NCBI RefSeq assembly: GCF_900188485.1
Contig: NZ_FZPH01000001.1
Coordinates: forward strand, 124,001 to 188,000
Length of the DNA stretch: 64,000 nucleotides
From: Asanoa hainanensis
GTDB lineage: Bacteria; Actinomycetota; Actinomycetes; Mycobacteriales; Micromonosporaceae
Direction of reading: 5' to 3'
Positions within the stretch are counted from its first letter, which is position 1, and the number at the start of each line of letters is the position of its first letter. The translations under genes and the position numbers were made by a program. Under the pieces are notes generated by a model. It saw nothing but the letters and a program-made list of their open reading frames with translations, was not told where the DNA came from and searched no databases. This document shows positions 36,946 through 44,601 of the stretch, in pieces.

Positions 36946-36961
36946 ATCCTAGGATGCCTTA
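36946..36961 (+). promoter_or_regulatory. ATCCTAGGATGCCTTA element, copy 2
   Basis: Identical over 16 bases to 16159-16174, and here extended to the 12-bp palindrome CATCCTAGGATG (36945-36956). It lies about 60 bases before the SRPBCC gene, the same kind of position as the first copy. TAGGAT could be a -10 element. Confidence 0.4.
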
Positions 36962-37019
36962 CGGGGTGTGCGACGGCTGACAGAATCGGATCGGGCTACG
37001 ACGGGGGAGAGGGTCGGTC

Positions 37020-37466
37020 GTGCGGGTTTCGATGCCGAGTGATGCGGATTCCTGGTTGCGGATCACCTTGGACGTGCCGGGAGCCTCGCCGGCCGAGGTG
37101 GTTGGGGCCTTTCTCGATCCGGCTGCGGTCAATCGTTGGTGGGGTGGTGCCCAGCTCACTGTCGAGGAAGAGGTTGGTGGGCAGTACGTCGCCTATTTCG
37201 ATCGCCTTGACCAGACCATGCGTGGCGTCATCACCGAGCTCGACCCCGATGCCGGGCGATTCGGGTTTTCCTGGGCCTGGGATCACGCGCCTGAGCTGCC
37301 CCGGCGCCAGGTCGACATCCAGGTCCAGCCGGGTGCGGTCCTACAGCTGAATCACGGCGAGTACGACCACTCCAGCCGGATCGATCGGGACGATGCCGTC
37401 AGTCATCGTGACGGGTGGGAGTTCTTCCTGCCGAGACTGGCCGAGGTTGTGCGGGCCCAGCGCTGA
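37020..37466 (+). CDS. SRPBCC-fold protein
   Basis: A 148-residue protein with the SRPBCC pattern SPAEVVGAFLDPAAVNRWWGG in the first third and WEFFLPRLAEVV at the C-terminus. The central strands are more divergent than in the AHSA1 gene at 26154. The GTG start (VRVSMPSD) has GGGGGAGAGGG upstream. Ligand and role are unknown. It is transcribed alone. Confidence 0.75.
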   Translation: MRVSMPSDADSWLRITLDVPGASPAEVVGAFLDPAAVNRWWGGAQLTVEEEVGGQYVAYFDRLDQTMRGVITELDPDAGRFGFSWAWDHAPELPRRQVDIQVQPGAVLQLNHGEYDHSSRIDRDDAVSHRDGWEFFLPRLAEVVRAQR

Positions 37467-37537
37467 GGTTTCGCCGCCGACCAGGCAGGGAACTCTCACA
37501 GTTGCCCGAGGGAAACAATTCGGCGACTGGAGTGACG

Positions 37538-37732
37538 ATGAGCTTCACCGACAAGGTGCGTAACAAGGTCGAGGAACTGAAGGGCGGCGCCAAGGAGAAG
37601 TACGGCGACGCTACCGACGACGAGCGGCTTCAGGCCGAGGGGCGGGCCGACCAGACCGGTGCGCACGCCAAGCAGGCCGGCGAGCACGTCAAGGACGCCG
37701 GGCGCGACATCAAGAACGCGTTCGACAAGTAA
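37538..37732 (+). CDS. CsbD-family stress protein
   Basis: A 64-residue hydrophilic, highly charged protein of the CsbD family (KVRNKVEELKGGAKEKYGD, then ERLQAEGRADQ). These are general stress-response proteins of unknown mechanism. ATG at 37538 has GGAG six bases upstream. A strong bidirectional terminator separates it from kamA. Confidence 0.9.
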   Translation: MSFTDKVRNKVEELKGGAKEKYGDATDDERLQAEGRADQTGAHAKQAGEHVKDAGRDIKNAFDK

Positions 37733-37747
37733 GAAGGCAACAAAAAA

Positions 37748-37776
37748 GGGGGCCCCGATCAACGGGGCCCCCTTTT
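37748..37776. terminator. bidirectional terminator between csbD and kamA
   Basis: Perfect stem GGGGGCCCCG (37748-37757) and CGGGGCCCCC (37763-37772), 5-base loop, flanked by an A-tract on the left and TTTT on the right, so it should act in both directions. Confidence 0.9.
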
Positions 37777-37777
37777 C

Positions 37778-39166
37778 TCATGCCTGCGCGGCCCACCAGT
37801 CCTGGCCGGACTTGGGGAGCGTGTCGATCGGGTCGTAGTACGGGAAGCGCTTCGTCAGCGCCTCACCGTCCGAAGCCTCGATGGACGTGCGGTAGTTCTT
37901 CGTCCAGTACGAGATGCCGCGCTCGCGGTCGTACTCCGTGAGCATGTGCACCCACCGCTTCCCCACGAACGGCACGTCGCAGACGATCCGCGGGGTCGCG
38001 TACCCGGGCAGGTAGCCCATCACGTCGTGCTGGAGCTGGTGGGCCTGCCACACCGGCACCCGCCAGTGCTCGGCGTTCGGGATCATGTCGCACATGTAGA
38101 AGTAATAGGGCAAAATTCCGGCTTCGCCCTGCAGCGCGAAGCACAGGTCGAGCAGGTCGGACGTGGTGGCGTTGACGCCCCGCATCAGCACGCCCTGGTT
38201 GCGCACGTCGCGGACGCCGACCTCCAACGCGGTCTGGGCCGCGCGCGCCACCAAAGGCGTCAAGGACTGCGCGTGGTTGACGTGCGTGTGGATGGCCAGG
38301 TTGACGCCGCGGCGGGCGGCGGTGCGGGCGACCCGCTCCAGGCCCTCGACGACGTCCGGCTGCAGCCAGTGTTGCGGCAACCCCATGAGCGCCTTGGTGG
38401 CCAGCCGGATGTCCCGGACGGTCTCGATCGAGAGCAGGCTCATCAGGTACGACTCGAGGTTGCGCCACGGCACGTTGGCGACGTCGCCGCCCGAGACCAC
38501 GACGTCCCGTACCCCCGGATGCGCACGGAGGTAAGAAATGTGGGCCTCGTAGCGGTCCACCGGCTTCAGCGTCAGCTTCAGCTTGTCGACCGCCGGCGTG
38601 GAGTTGCCGACAAGGTCCATCCGGGTGCAGTGGCCGCAGTACTGCGGGCACGTCGACAGGAGCTCGGCGAGCACCTTGGTCGGGTAGCGGTGGGTGAGGC
38701 CTTCGGCGACCCACATGTCGTGCTCGTGGAGCGAGTCCCGCGACGCGTAGGGGTGCGACGGCCAGTCGGTGCGCCGGTCGGAGGCGACCGGGATCATGTA
38801 GCGCCGGACCGGGTCGAGGTAGAACGCCTCGGTGCTCATCGGGCCGGTGGGCATCATCGTGTTGATCATTTGCGGGGGTACGAGCATGGACATGGTGGCG
38901 AGGGCCTTCTGGTCCTCGATCAGGTCCTTGTAGAACGTCTCGCCGACCAGGTCGCCGAGGACGGCCTGGAGCTGTTTGACGTTCTTGACGCAGTTGACGC
39001 GTTGCCACTGCGCGGACTCCCACTGGTCGCGGGTGACGTGCCGCCAGCCGGGGAAGCGGGTCCAGTCGGGCTCGACGAGCGGGCGCCTCCGGTATTCGTA
39101 AGGCTGTCCGGCGCCCACCTCGGTGGGTATCGCTTCGGGGGTCCGCGAGCCGAGGTCGACGGTCAC
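37778..39166 (-). CDS. kamA: lysine 2,3-aminomutase
   Basis: A 462-residue radical-SAM, PLP-dependent enzyme that converts L-lysine to L-beta-lysine. The [4Fe-4S]/SAM cysteines are Cys173, Cys177 and Cys180 in CPQYCGHC. GGDVANVP and NAEHWRVP resemble family SAM/PLP regions. GTG at 39166 has GAGGAGG six bases upstream. It is divergent from kdd, and the rest of the lysine pathway lies on the other side of a 126-bp promoter region. Such a genuine lysine enzyme is suggested by the cluster; distant relatives act on other substrates. Confidence 0.92.
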   Translation of the reverse strand: MTVDLGSRTPEAIPTEVGAGQPYEYRRRPLVEPDWTRFPGWRHVTRDQWESAQWQRVNCVKNVKQLQAVLGDLVGETFYKDLIEDQKALATMSMLVPPQMINTMMPTGPMSTEAFYLDPVRRYMIPVASDRRTDWPSHPYASRDSLHEHDMWVAEGLTHRYPTKVLAELLSTCPQYCGHCTRMDLVGNSTPAVDKLKLTLKPVDRYEAHISYLRAHPGVRDVVVSGGDVANVPWRNLESYLMSLLSIETVRDIRLATKALMGLPQHWLQPDVVEGLERVARTAARRGVNLAIHTHVNHAQSLTPLVARAAQTALEVGVRDVRNQGVLMRGVNATTSDLLDLCFALQGEAGILPYYFYMCDMIPNAEHWRVPVWQAHQLQHDVMGYLPGYATPRIVCDVPFVGKRWVHMLTEYDRERGISYWTKNYRTSIEASDGEALTKRFPYYDPIDTLPKSGQDWWAAQA

Positions 39167-39292
39167 GTGGTTCCTCCTCTTTCCCGGCGGTGGGGTGTAC
39201 CGCAGCGAGCGAAGGCTACTGGAAAATCTTTTGTCAACAAACTATTCTGCCGTAAGTTTTCCTGCCATACCGATTTGATCAAGGAGTCGTCC
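39167..39292. promoter_or_regulatory. divergent kamA/kdd promoter region
   Basis: An A/T-rich pocket in an otherwise GC-rich 126-bp interval. It contains TTGTCAACAA (39231-39240, arms TTGT/ACAA) nested between GGAAAATCTT (39221-39230) and AAGTTTTCC (39255-39263), which are near complementary. These could be the binding site of a regulator coordinating both directions. No regulator gene is adjacent. Confidence 0.45.
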
Positions 39293-40375
39293 GTGACCTC
39301 ACCCGTCGGTCTGCACCGCGTCGTCGAGCCGGCGGGCGTGCTGCCGCAGGCAGCGTGGCGTGTGGACAATCGTCCCGAAATCGGGCCGAACGAGGTGCGG
39401 ATTCGGGTAGAAAGGCTCAATCTCGACGCCGCCAGCTACCGACAGTTGCGGGAGAAGCACGGTGGCGACGGTGACGCGGTGCGCGCCGAGGTGCTGAGCA
39501 TCGTGGACAGCCGGGGCAAAATGCACAATCCGGTAACGGGTTCGGGCGGGATGCTGATCGGGGTCGTCGAGGCGAAGGGCGCGCGATCCCCGCTCGACGT
39601 GACCCCGGGTGACCGTGTCGCGACGCTGGTGTCGCTGACGTTGACCCCGCTGAAGATCACGGACGGCCTCAAGGGCTGGGACGGCCACAGCGAGCAGGTG
39701 CCCGCCGAGGGCCACGCGATCCTGTTCGCCCGGTCGATCGTGGCGAAGCTTCCTGACGACCTGCCCGCCGAGCTCGCTCTCGCGGTGCTCGACGTGTGCG
39801 GCGCGCCGGCGCTGACCAGCAGGGTGGTCAGCGACCGGAAGGCGTCGCGAGGCGGCAGCCTCGCGACGGCTGAGGACCCCCGGCATCCAGCCGGCGACAC
39901 GGTGGCGGTGCTCGGCGGTGCGGGCAAGAGCGGTTCGCTCGCGCTCGCGGCCGCCCGGCGCGCCGGCGCGCGTCGCACGGTCGGCATCGTGCCGACCGAC
40001 CACGAGGCTCACCGCCTCCAAAAAGCCGGGCTCGCCGACACCGTCGCGATCGCCGACGCCCGCGACCCCGTGAAGCTGGCCGAGGCCGTCACCCGCGCGC
40101 TGGGAAAGCCCGCCGACGTCACGGTCGTCTGTGTCGACGTCCCCGGCTGCGAGCATGGGGCGATCCTGGCCACCGACGAGGGCGGCACAGTGATCTTCTT
40201 CTCGATGGCGACGAGCTTCGCGGCCGCCGCGCTGGGTGCCGAGGGCCTGGCGGCGGATGTGACGATGCTGGTCGGCAACGGGTACGTGCCGGGCCACGCC
40301 GAGTTCGCCCTGAGCCTGCTGCGCTCCGAGCCGGGCGTTCGGAGCCTCTTCGACGCGCGGCTGCGGGCAGACTGA
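39293..40375 (+). CDS. kdd: L-erythro-3,5-diaminohexanoate dehydrogenase
   Basis: A 360-residue NAD(P)-dependent dehydrogenase of the lysine fermentation pathway, oxidising 3,5-diaminohexanoate to 5-amino-3-oxohexanoate. Visible are the N-terminal HRVVEPAGVLPQAAWR, the long NPVTGSGGMLIG and the Rossmann motif VLGGAGKSGSLAL near residue 205. GTG at 39293 has AAGGAG seven bases upstream. It begins the plus-strand operon and lies 4 bp before the amidohydrolase gene. The assignment rests on sequence pattern and on kamA/kamDE neighbours together. Confidence 0.9.
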   Translation: MTSPVGLHRVVEPAGVLPQAAWRVDNRPEIGPNEVRIRVERLNLDAASYRQLREKHGGDGDAVRAEVLSIVDSRGKMHNPVTGSGGMLIGVVEAKGARSPLDVTPGDRVATLVSLTLTPLKITDGLKGWDGHSEQVPAEGHAILFARSIVAKLPDDLPAELALAVLDVCGAPALTSRVVSDRKASRGGSLATAEDPRHPAGDTVAVLGGAGKSGSLALAAARRAGARRTVGIVPTDHEAHRLQKAGLADTVAIADARDPVKLAEAVTRALGKPADVTVVCVDVPGCEHGAILATDEGGTVIFFSMATSFAAAALGAEGLAADVTMLVGNGYVPGHAEFALSLLRSEPGVRSLFDARLRAD

Positions 40376-40379
40376 GCCC

Positions 40380-41936
40380 ATGGAATCGACGCTCTACACG
40401 GGTGGCGCCCTCTACGCGCCGGCCGAGCCGCAGGCGACCGCCCTGCTCGTCCAGGACGGCCGGATCGCCTGGCTGGGTCCCGCCGCTGACGCCCCGCGCG
40501 CGGACGTGACGGTGGACCTGGGCGGTGCCCTGGTCACGCCGGCGTTCGTCGACGCGCACGTGCACGCCACCGACACGGGCCTGGTGCTGGGTGGGCTGGA
40601 CCTGAGCGCGGCGGCGTCGGCGGGTGAGCTGCTGGACGCGGTGGCGCTCTACGCGACGACGCAGCCGGCGGACGCGATCGTCATGGGTCACGGCTGGGAC
40701 GAGTCGAAGTGGCCGCAGCAGGTCCCCCCGACCGCGGCCGACCTGGACCGGGTGGCGGGAGGCCGCCGCGTCTACCTGACGCAGGCGTCGGTGCACAGCG
40801 CCCTGGCCTCGACCGCCCTCCTCCAAGCCGCGCCAAGAGCCACCAGCGAGCCGGGCTACTCCGACACCGGTTGGGTCCGGGAGGAAGCCCATCACGCGGT
40901 ACGCGAGGTCGCGCTCGGCTCGATCGGAACGGCCCAGCGGGAGCACGCGCAGCGCACCGCGCTCAAGCGGGCCGCACAGCTCGGCATCGGCGCCCTGCAC
41001 GAGTGCGGCGGCCCCGGCACGTCGAACGAGGCCGACTTCACCGGCCTGCTCGCCCTGGCGGGCCCCGAGCACGGCCTGCCCGAGGTGTACGGCTGGTGGG
41101 GCGAGCTGATGGCCGCCGCGAAGGCCAAGGAGCTCGGCGCGGTCGGCGCGGGCGGCGACCTGTACGCCGACGGCGCCCTCGGCTCGCGGACGGCGTACCT
41201 GCGGGAGCCGTTCCTGGGCGGTGGCGGTTGTGGCTTCTCCTACGTTTCGGCGGACCAGGCCCGCGACCACATCCTCGACTGCCACGCGCACGGCACCCAG
41301 GGCGGTTTCCACGCGATCGGTGACGCGGCCCTGCACGACGTCCTCGAGGGCCTCGCGGGCGCGGCGAAGGTGCTGGGCCTCGACGCGGTCCGGCAGGCCC
41401 GGCACCGGGTCGAGCACGCGGAGCTCGTCGACAAGGCGATGATCGCGGCGTTCGTGGAGCTGAACCTGACGGCGAGCATGCAGCCGGCCTTCGACCGGCT
41501 GTGGGGCGGACCGAGGCAGATGTACGCGCAGCGCCTGGGCGTGACCCGCTCGATGGAGTCGAACCCGATGGGCTCGATGCACGGCGTGGGTGTGCTGCTG
41601 GCGTTCGGCTCGGACTCGCCGGTGACGCCGCTGGACCCGTGGGGTTCGGTGCGGGCGGCGGTGTCGCATTTCAACCCGGCGCACCGGATGGCGCTGCGGT
41701 CGGCGTTCGCGTCGCACACCAAGGGCGCGTGGCGGTCGATCCACCGCGACAGCGAGGGCGTGCTCGCCAAGGGCGCGCCGGCGACGTTCGCGGTGTGGCA
41801 GACCCCGGCGGGAGTGACGGGCGGCCTGCCGAACCTGGTGTCCACGAACCCGGAGGAGCGCGGTCCGGACGACCCGACCCCGCTGCCCCGGGCGCTGCGC
41901 ACGGTCGTACGCGGTGTGACGGTGTTCGAGGAGTGA
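40380..41936 (+). CDS. amidohydrolase (YtcJ-like) in lysine cluster
   Basis: A 518-residue metal-dependent amidohydrolase. The first metal ligands are in DAHVHATD near residue 60; further conserved pieces are YADGALGSRTAYL, HGTQGGFHAIGDAA and FGSDSPVTPLDPWGS. It resembles the YtcJ/NfdA group that hydrolyses N-acyl or N-formyl compounds. It is wedged between kdd and kamD, with 4 and 9 bp spacing, so it is firmly part of the operon. It is not an established step of lysine fermentation. It might deacylate a pathway amine or supply substrate; this is inference. Confidence 0.85.
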   Translation: MESTLYTGGALYAPAEPQATALLVQDGRIAWLGPAADAPRADVTVDLGGALVTPAFVDAHVHATDTGLVLGGLDLSAAASAGELLDAVALYATTQPADAIVMGHGWDESKWPQQVPPTAADLDRVAGGRRVYLTQASVHSALASTALLQAAPRATSEPGYSDTGWVREEAHHAVREVALGSIGTAQREHAQRTALKRAAQLGIGALHECGGPGTSNEADFTGLLALAGPEHGLPEVYGWWGELMAAAKAKELGAVGAGGDLYADGALGSRTAYLREPFLGGGGCGFSYVSADQARDHILDCHAHGTQGGFHAIGDAALHDVLEGLAGAAKVLGLDAVRQARHRVEHAELVDKAMIAAFVELNLTASMQPAFDRLWGGPRQMYAQRLGVTRSMESNPMGSMHGVGVLLAFGSDSPVTPLDPWGSVRAAVSHFNPAHRMALRSAFASHTKGAWRSIHRDSEGVLAKGAPATFAVWQTPAGVTGGLPNLVSTNPEERGPDDPTPLPRALRTVVRGVTVFEE

Positions 41937-41945
41937 GGTAGACGG

Positions 41946-43505
41946 ATGGCGAAGCTGGATCTCGACCCGGCGCTCGTGTCCCGGGCGCGGGAGCTGGCCC
42001 GCCGGGCCGGTCAGCCGGTGGTGGACCTGGCCCGCAGCCACACGACGGTGTCGGTGGAGCGGGCGGTGCTGCGGTTGGCCGGGGTGACCGGTGCCGACCC
42101 GGACGGCATCCCGTGGGTGAACCGGCTGGTCGACGCGGTGGTCGACGAGATCGGTCTGGAGCACGGGGTGGCCCTGCCGGTCTTCGACGCCCTCGCGCGA
42201 GAGGGACTGCCGGCCACTGACCTGACGTTGCTCGCGCAGAAGGCGGCGGCCGGCAGTGTCCGGTTCGGCGTGCCCACGGGAAAGGCCGCCACCGCGGCGC
42301 GCAAGGTCGCGTCCAAGGCGACCGCCGTGGGCATCAGGGCCGTTGACCGCAAAAGAGCAGAACGCGACCGGCTGATCAAGCGGTTCGGCGACCCGAAGCA
42401 GCGGCCGTGGATCTACCTGATCGTCGCGACCGGCGACATCTACGAGGACATCCCGCAGGCGCAGGCGGCGGCCCGGGCGGGCGCCGACGTGATCGCGGTG
42501 ATCCGCTCGACGGGCCAGTCGCTGCTGGACTACGTGCCCGAGGGGCCGACCCGGGAGGGCTTCGCCGGCACGTACGCGACGCAGGACAACTTCCGCCTGA
42601 TGCGCGCGGCCCTGGACGAGTCGTCGCGGGAGCTGAAGCGGTACGTGCGGCTGACGAACTACGCGTCGGGGCTGTGCATGCCGGAGATGGCGACCCTGGC
42701 GGGCCTCGAGCGCCTGGACATGATGCTCAACGACTCGATGTACGGGATCCTGTTCCGCGACATCAACCCGATCCGCACGTTCGTCGACCAGCGATTCTCG
42801 CGGCAGGTGCACGCCCGCGCCGGGATCATCATCAACACCGGTGAGGACAACTACCTGACGACGGCGGACGCGGTCGACGAGGCGCACACGGTGACGGTGT
42901 CGCAGCTGCTCAACGAGTTCTTCGCGCACGAGGCCGGCCTGGCCGACTGGCAGCTCGGGCTCGGGCACGCGTTCGAGATCAACCCGGAGGTGCCGGAGTC
43001 GTTCCGGCTGGAGCTCGCGCACGCGCTGCTGGCCCGGGAGCTGTTCCCGGACGCGCCGCTGAAGTGGATGCCGCCGACGAAGCACATGACCGGCGACGTG
43101 TTCCGCGGCAACCTGCTCGACGGGTTCTTCAACCTGGCGGGGACGATGACGGGCCAGGGCATCCTGCTGGTCGGCATGATGACCGAGGCGGTCGTGACGC
43201 CGTGGCTGTCGGACCGCGACATCGCCCTGCAGAACGTCCGCTACGTGCTGGGCGCGGCCGGCGGGCTGCACGAGGACTTCGTGCCGGCACCGGGCGGCTT
43301 CATCCAGCAGCGCGCCAACCAGGTCCTCGGCGAGGCGATCACCCTGCTCGAGAAGATCGAGGGCGACACGCTGCTGCAGGCGATCGCCGACGGCACCTTC
43401 GGGATCATGAAGCGCCCGCCGGACCGCGGCAAGGGCCTGGCCGGGGTGGCCAAGCACGCCGACGACTACTTCAACCCGGCCACGGACCTGTTGGAGGCGG
43501 CATGA
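41946..43505 (+). CDS. kamD: lysine 5,6-aminomutase, alpha subunit
   Basis: A 519-residue protein matching the large subunit of beta-lysine/D-lysine 5,6-aminomutase. It has a TIM-barrel region with IYLIVATGDIYEDIPQAQAAARAGADVIAVIRSTGQSLLDYVPEG-type sequence, NYASGLCMPEMA, and MPPTKHMTGDVFRG. It binds substrate with PLP and adenosylcobalamin carried by the beta subunit. ATG has GAGGTAGACGG upstream. The stop overlaps the kamE start (ATGA), as expected for subunits made in equal amounts. Confidence 0.94.
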   Translation: MAKLDLDPALVSRARELARRAGQPVVDLARSHTTVSVERAVLRLAGVTGADPDGIPWVNRLVDAVVDEIGLEHGVALPVFDALAREGLPATDLTLLAQKAAAGSVRFGVPTGKAATAARKVASKATAVGIRAVDRKRAERDRLIKRFGDPKQRPWIYLIVATGDIYEDIPQAQAAARAGADVIAVIRSTGQSLLDYVPEGPTREGFAGTYATQDNFRLMRAALDESSRELKRYVRLTNYASGLCMPEMATLAGLERLDMMLNDSMYGILFRDINPIRTFVDQRFSRQVHARAGIIINTGEDNYLTTADAVDEAHTVTVSQLLNEFFAHEAGLADWQLGLGHAFEINPEVPESFRLELAHALLARELFPDAPLKWMPPTKHMTGDVFRGNLLDGFFNLAGTMTGQGILLVGMMTEAVVTPWLSDRDIALQNVRYVLGAAGGLHEDFVPAPGGFIQQRANQVLGEAITLLEKIEGDTLLQAIADGTFGIMKRPPDRGKGLAGVAKHADDYFNPATDLLEAA

Positions 43506-44230
43506 GCATCGTCCGCCCCTACGGGGACACCACCGGCGACGGGATGGTGCAGCTGTCGTTCACGCTGCCGATCCCGCACGACAAGCGGGCCGAGGGCGCC
43601 GCGCTGCAGCTGGCGGCCAAGATGGGCATGGATCCGGCGATGCTGGTGCACGCCAAGCAGATGGGTGACGGGTTCACCTTCTTCGTCGTGTACGGGCGGG
43701 TCACCCATCTCGTCGACACCGACAAGGTCGAGGTCGTCGAGCGGGACTTCCCGCTGCTGTCGGCCAAGGAGGTCAACGCCCTGGTCAAGCGGCGGCTGCG
43801 GCGCAAGCTGTCCGTCGTCGGGGCGTGCATCGGGACCGACGCGCACACCGTGGGCATCGACGCGATCCTCAACGTCAAGGGCATCGCGGGCGAGAAGGGC
43901 CTGGAGTACTACCGGGAGTTGAAGGTGACGAACCTGGGCGCCCAGGTGACCGTGCCGGAGCTGGTCGCGGCGGCGCAGCGGGAGCGGGCCGACGCGGTGC
44001 TGGTCTCGCAGGTCGTCACCCAGCGGGACGCGCACCTGCACAACACCCGGGAGATGTCGGCGGCGTTCCGGGAGGCGCTGCCGGCCGACAAGCGGCCGTT
44101 GCTGGTGGTCGGCGGGCCGAGGTTCGACGAGTCGATGGCGGGGGAGTTGGGCGTGGACCGGATCTTCGGGCGGGGTACGACACCGGGCGAGGTCGCCTCG
44201 TACCTGGTGCACGAGCTGGTGCAGTCATGA
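43502..44230 (+). CDS. kamE: lysine 5,6-aminomutase, beta subunit
   Basis: A 242-residue cobalamin-binding subunit. The base-off/His-on motif DxHxxG is Asp113-His115-Gly118 in GTDAHTVGID. Lys126 in NVKG lies 11 residues after that histidine, the same spacing as between the cobalt ligand and the PLP lysine in the characterised clostridial enzyme. It moves the terminal amino group of beta-lysine to C5. Both ends overlap neighbours by four bases (kamD and kal). Confidence 0.95.
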   Translation: MSIVRPYGDTTGDGMVQLSFTLPIPHDKRAEGAALQLAAKMGMDPAMLVHAKQMGDGFTFFVVYGRVTHLVDTDKVEVVERDFPLLSAKEVNALVKRRLRRKLSVVGACIGTDAHTVGIDAILNVKGIAGEKGLEYYRELKVTNLGAQVTVPELVAAAQRERADAVLVSQVVTQRDAHLHNTREMSAAFREALPADKRPLLVVGGPRFDESMAGELGVDRIFGRGTTPGEVASYLVHELVQS

Positions 44231-44601
44231 TCACGGTGACGCATCGGCGGTACGTGCCGTACTCGCACGCCCACTACGGCGGCAACCTCGTCGACGGCGC
44301 GTACGTCGTCGGGCTCTTCGGTGACGTCGCCACCGAGGTGTGCATCCGGATGGACGGCGACGAGGGGCTGTTCGCGTCCTACCAGGACATCCAGTTCCGG
44401 GCGCCGGTGCGGGCCGGCGACATCCTGGACGTCGAGGCGCGCGTGGTCGAGGTCGGCAACCGCAGCCGGCAGATCGAGTTCGAGTGCCGGGTCGTCTGCC
44501 GGGCCAAGCCGCACCACGGCGAGTCGGCGGCCGAGGTCCTCGACCCGCCGATCGTGGCGACGACCGCGATCGGCACGGTGGTCGTCCCGCCGAAGCCGTG
44601 A
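44227..44601 (+). CDS. kal: 3-aminobutyryl-CoA ammonia lyase
   Basis: A 124-residue hot-dog protein with the Kal pattern YSHAHYGGNLVDGAYVVGLFGDVATE near the N-terminus. In lysine fermentation Kal removes ammonia from L-3-aminobutyryl-CoA to give crotonyl-CoA. It overlaps kamE and the MutL-like gene by four bases on each side. Assignment is by pattern and by its place in the operon. The preceding pathway enzyme, Kce, is not encoded in this window. Confidence 0.88.
   Translation: MITVTHRRYVPYSHAHYGGNLVDGAYVVGLFGDVATEVCIRMDGDEGLFASYQDIQFRAPVRAGDILDVEARVVEVGNRSRQIEFECRVVCRAKPHHGESAAEVLDPPIVATTAIGTVVVPPKP

Larger units (their letters stand above)
36169..37019. other. 851-bp interval without an intact gene
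   Basis: No intact gene is seen. It contains two TCCTAGGA elements (36249-36256 and 36947-36954) and a segment resembling the core of a SAM-dependent methyltransferase (see 36590-36760). Base composition is mixed. It may be the debris of an insertion. Confidence 0.4.

Noticed and set aside
37748-37776. Attachment site or insertion-sequence end
   Set aside because: The palindrome with A- and T-tracts between convergent genes is fully explained as a bidirectional terminator.
40119-43457. 1112-codon minus-strand frame opposite the kdd-kamD genes
   Set aside because: Antisense shadow of GC-rich coding DNA; Arg/His/Val-rich with no domain.
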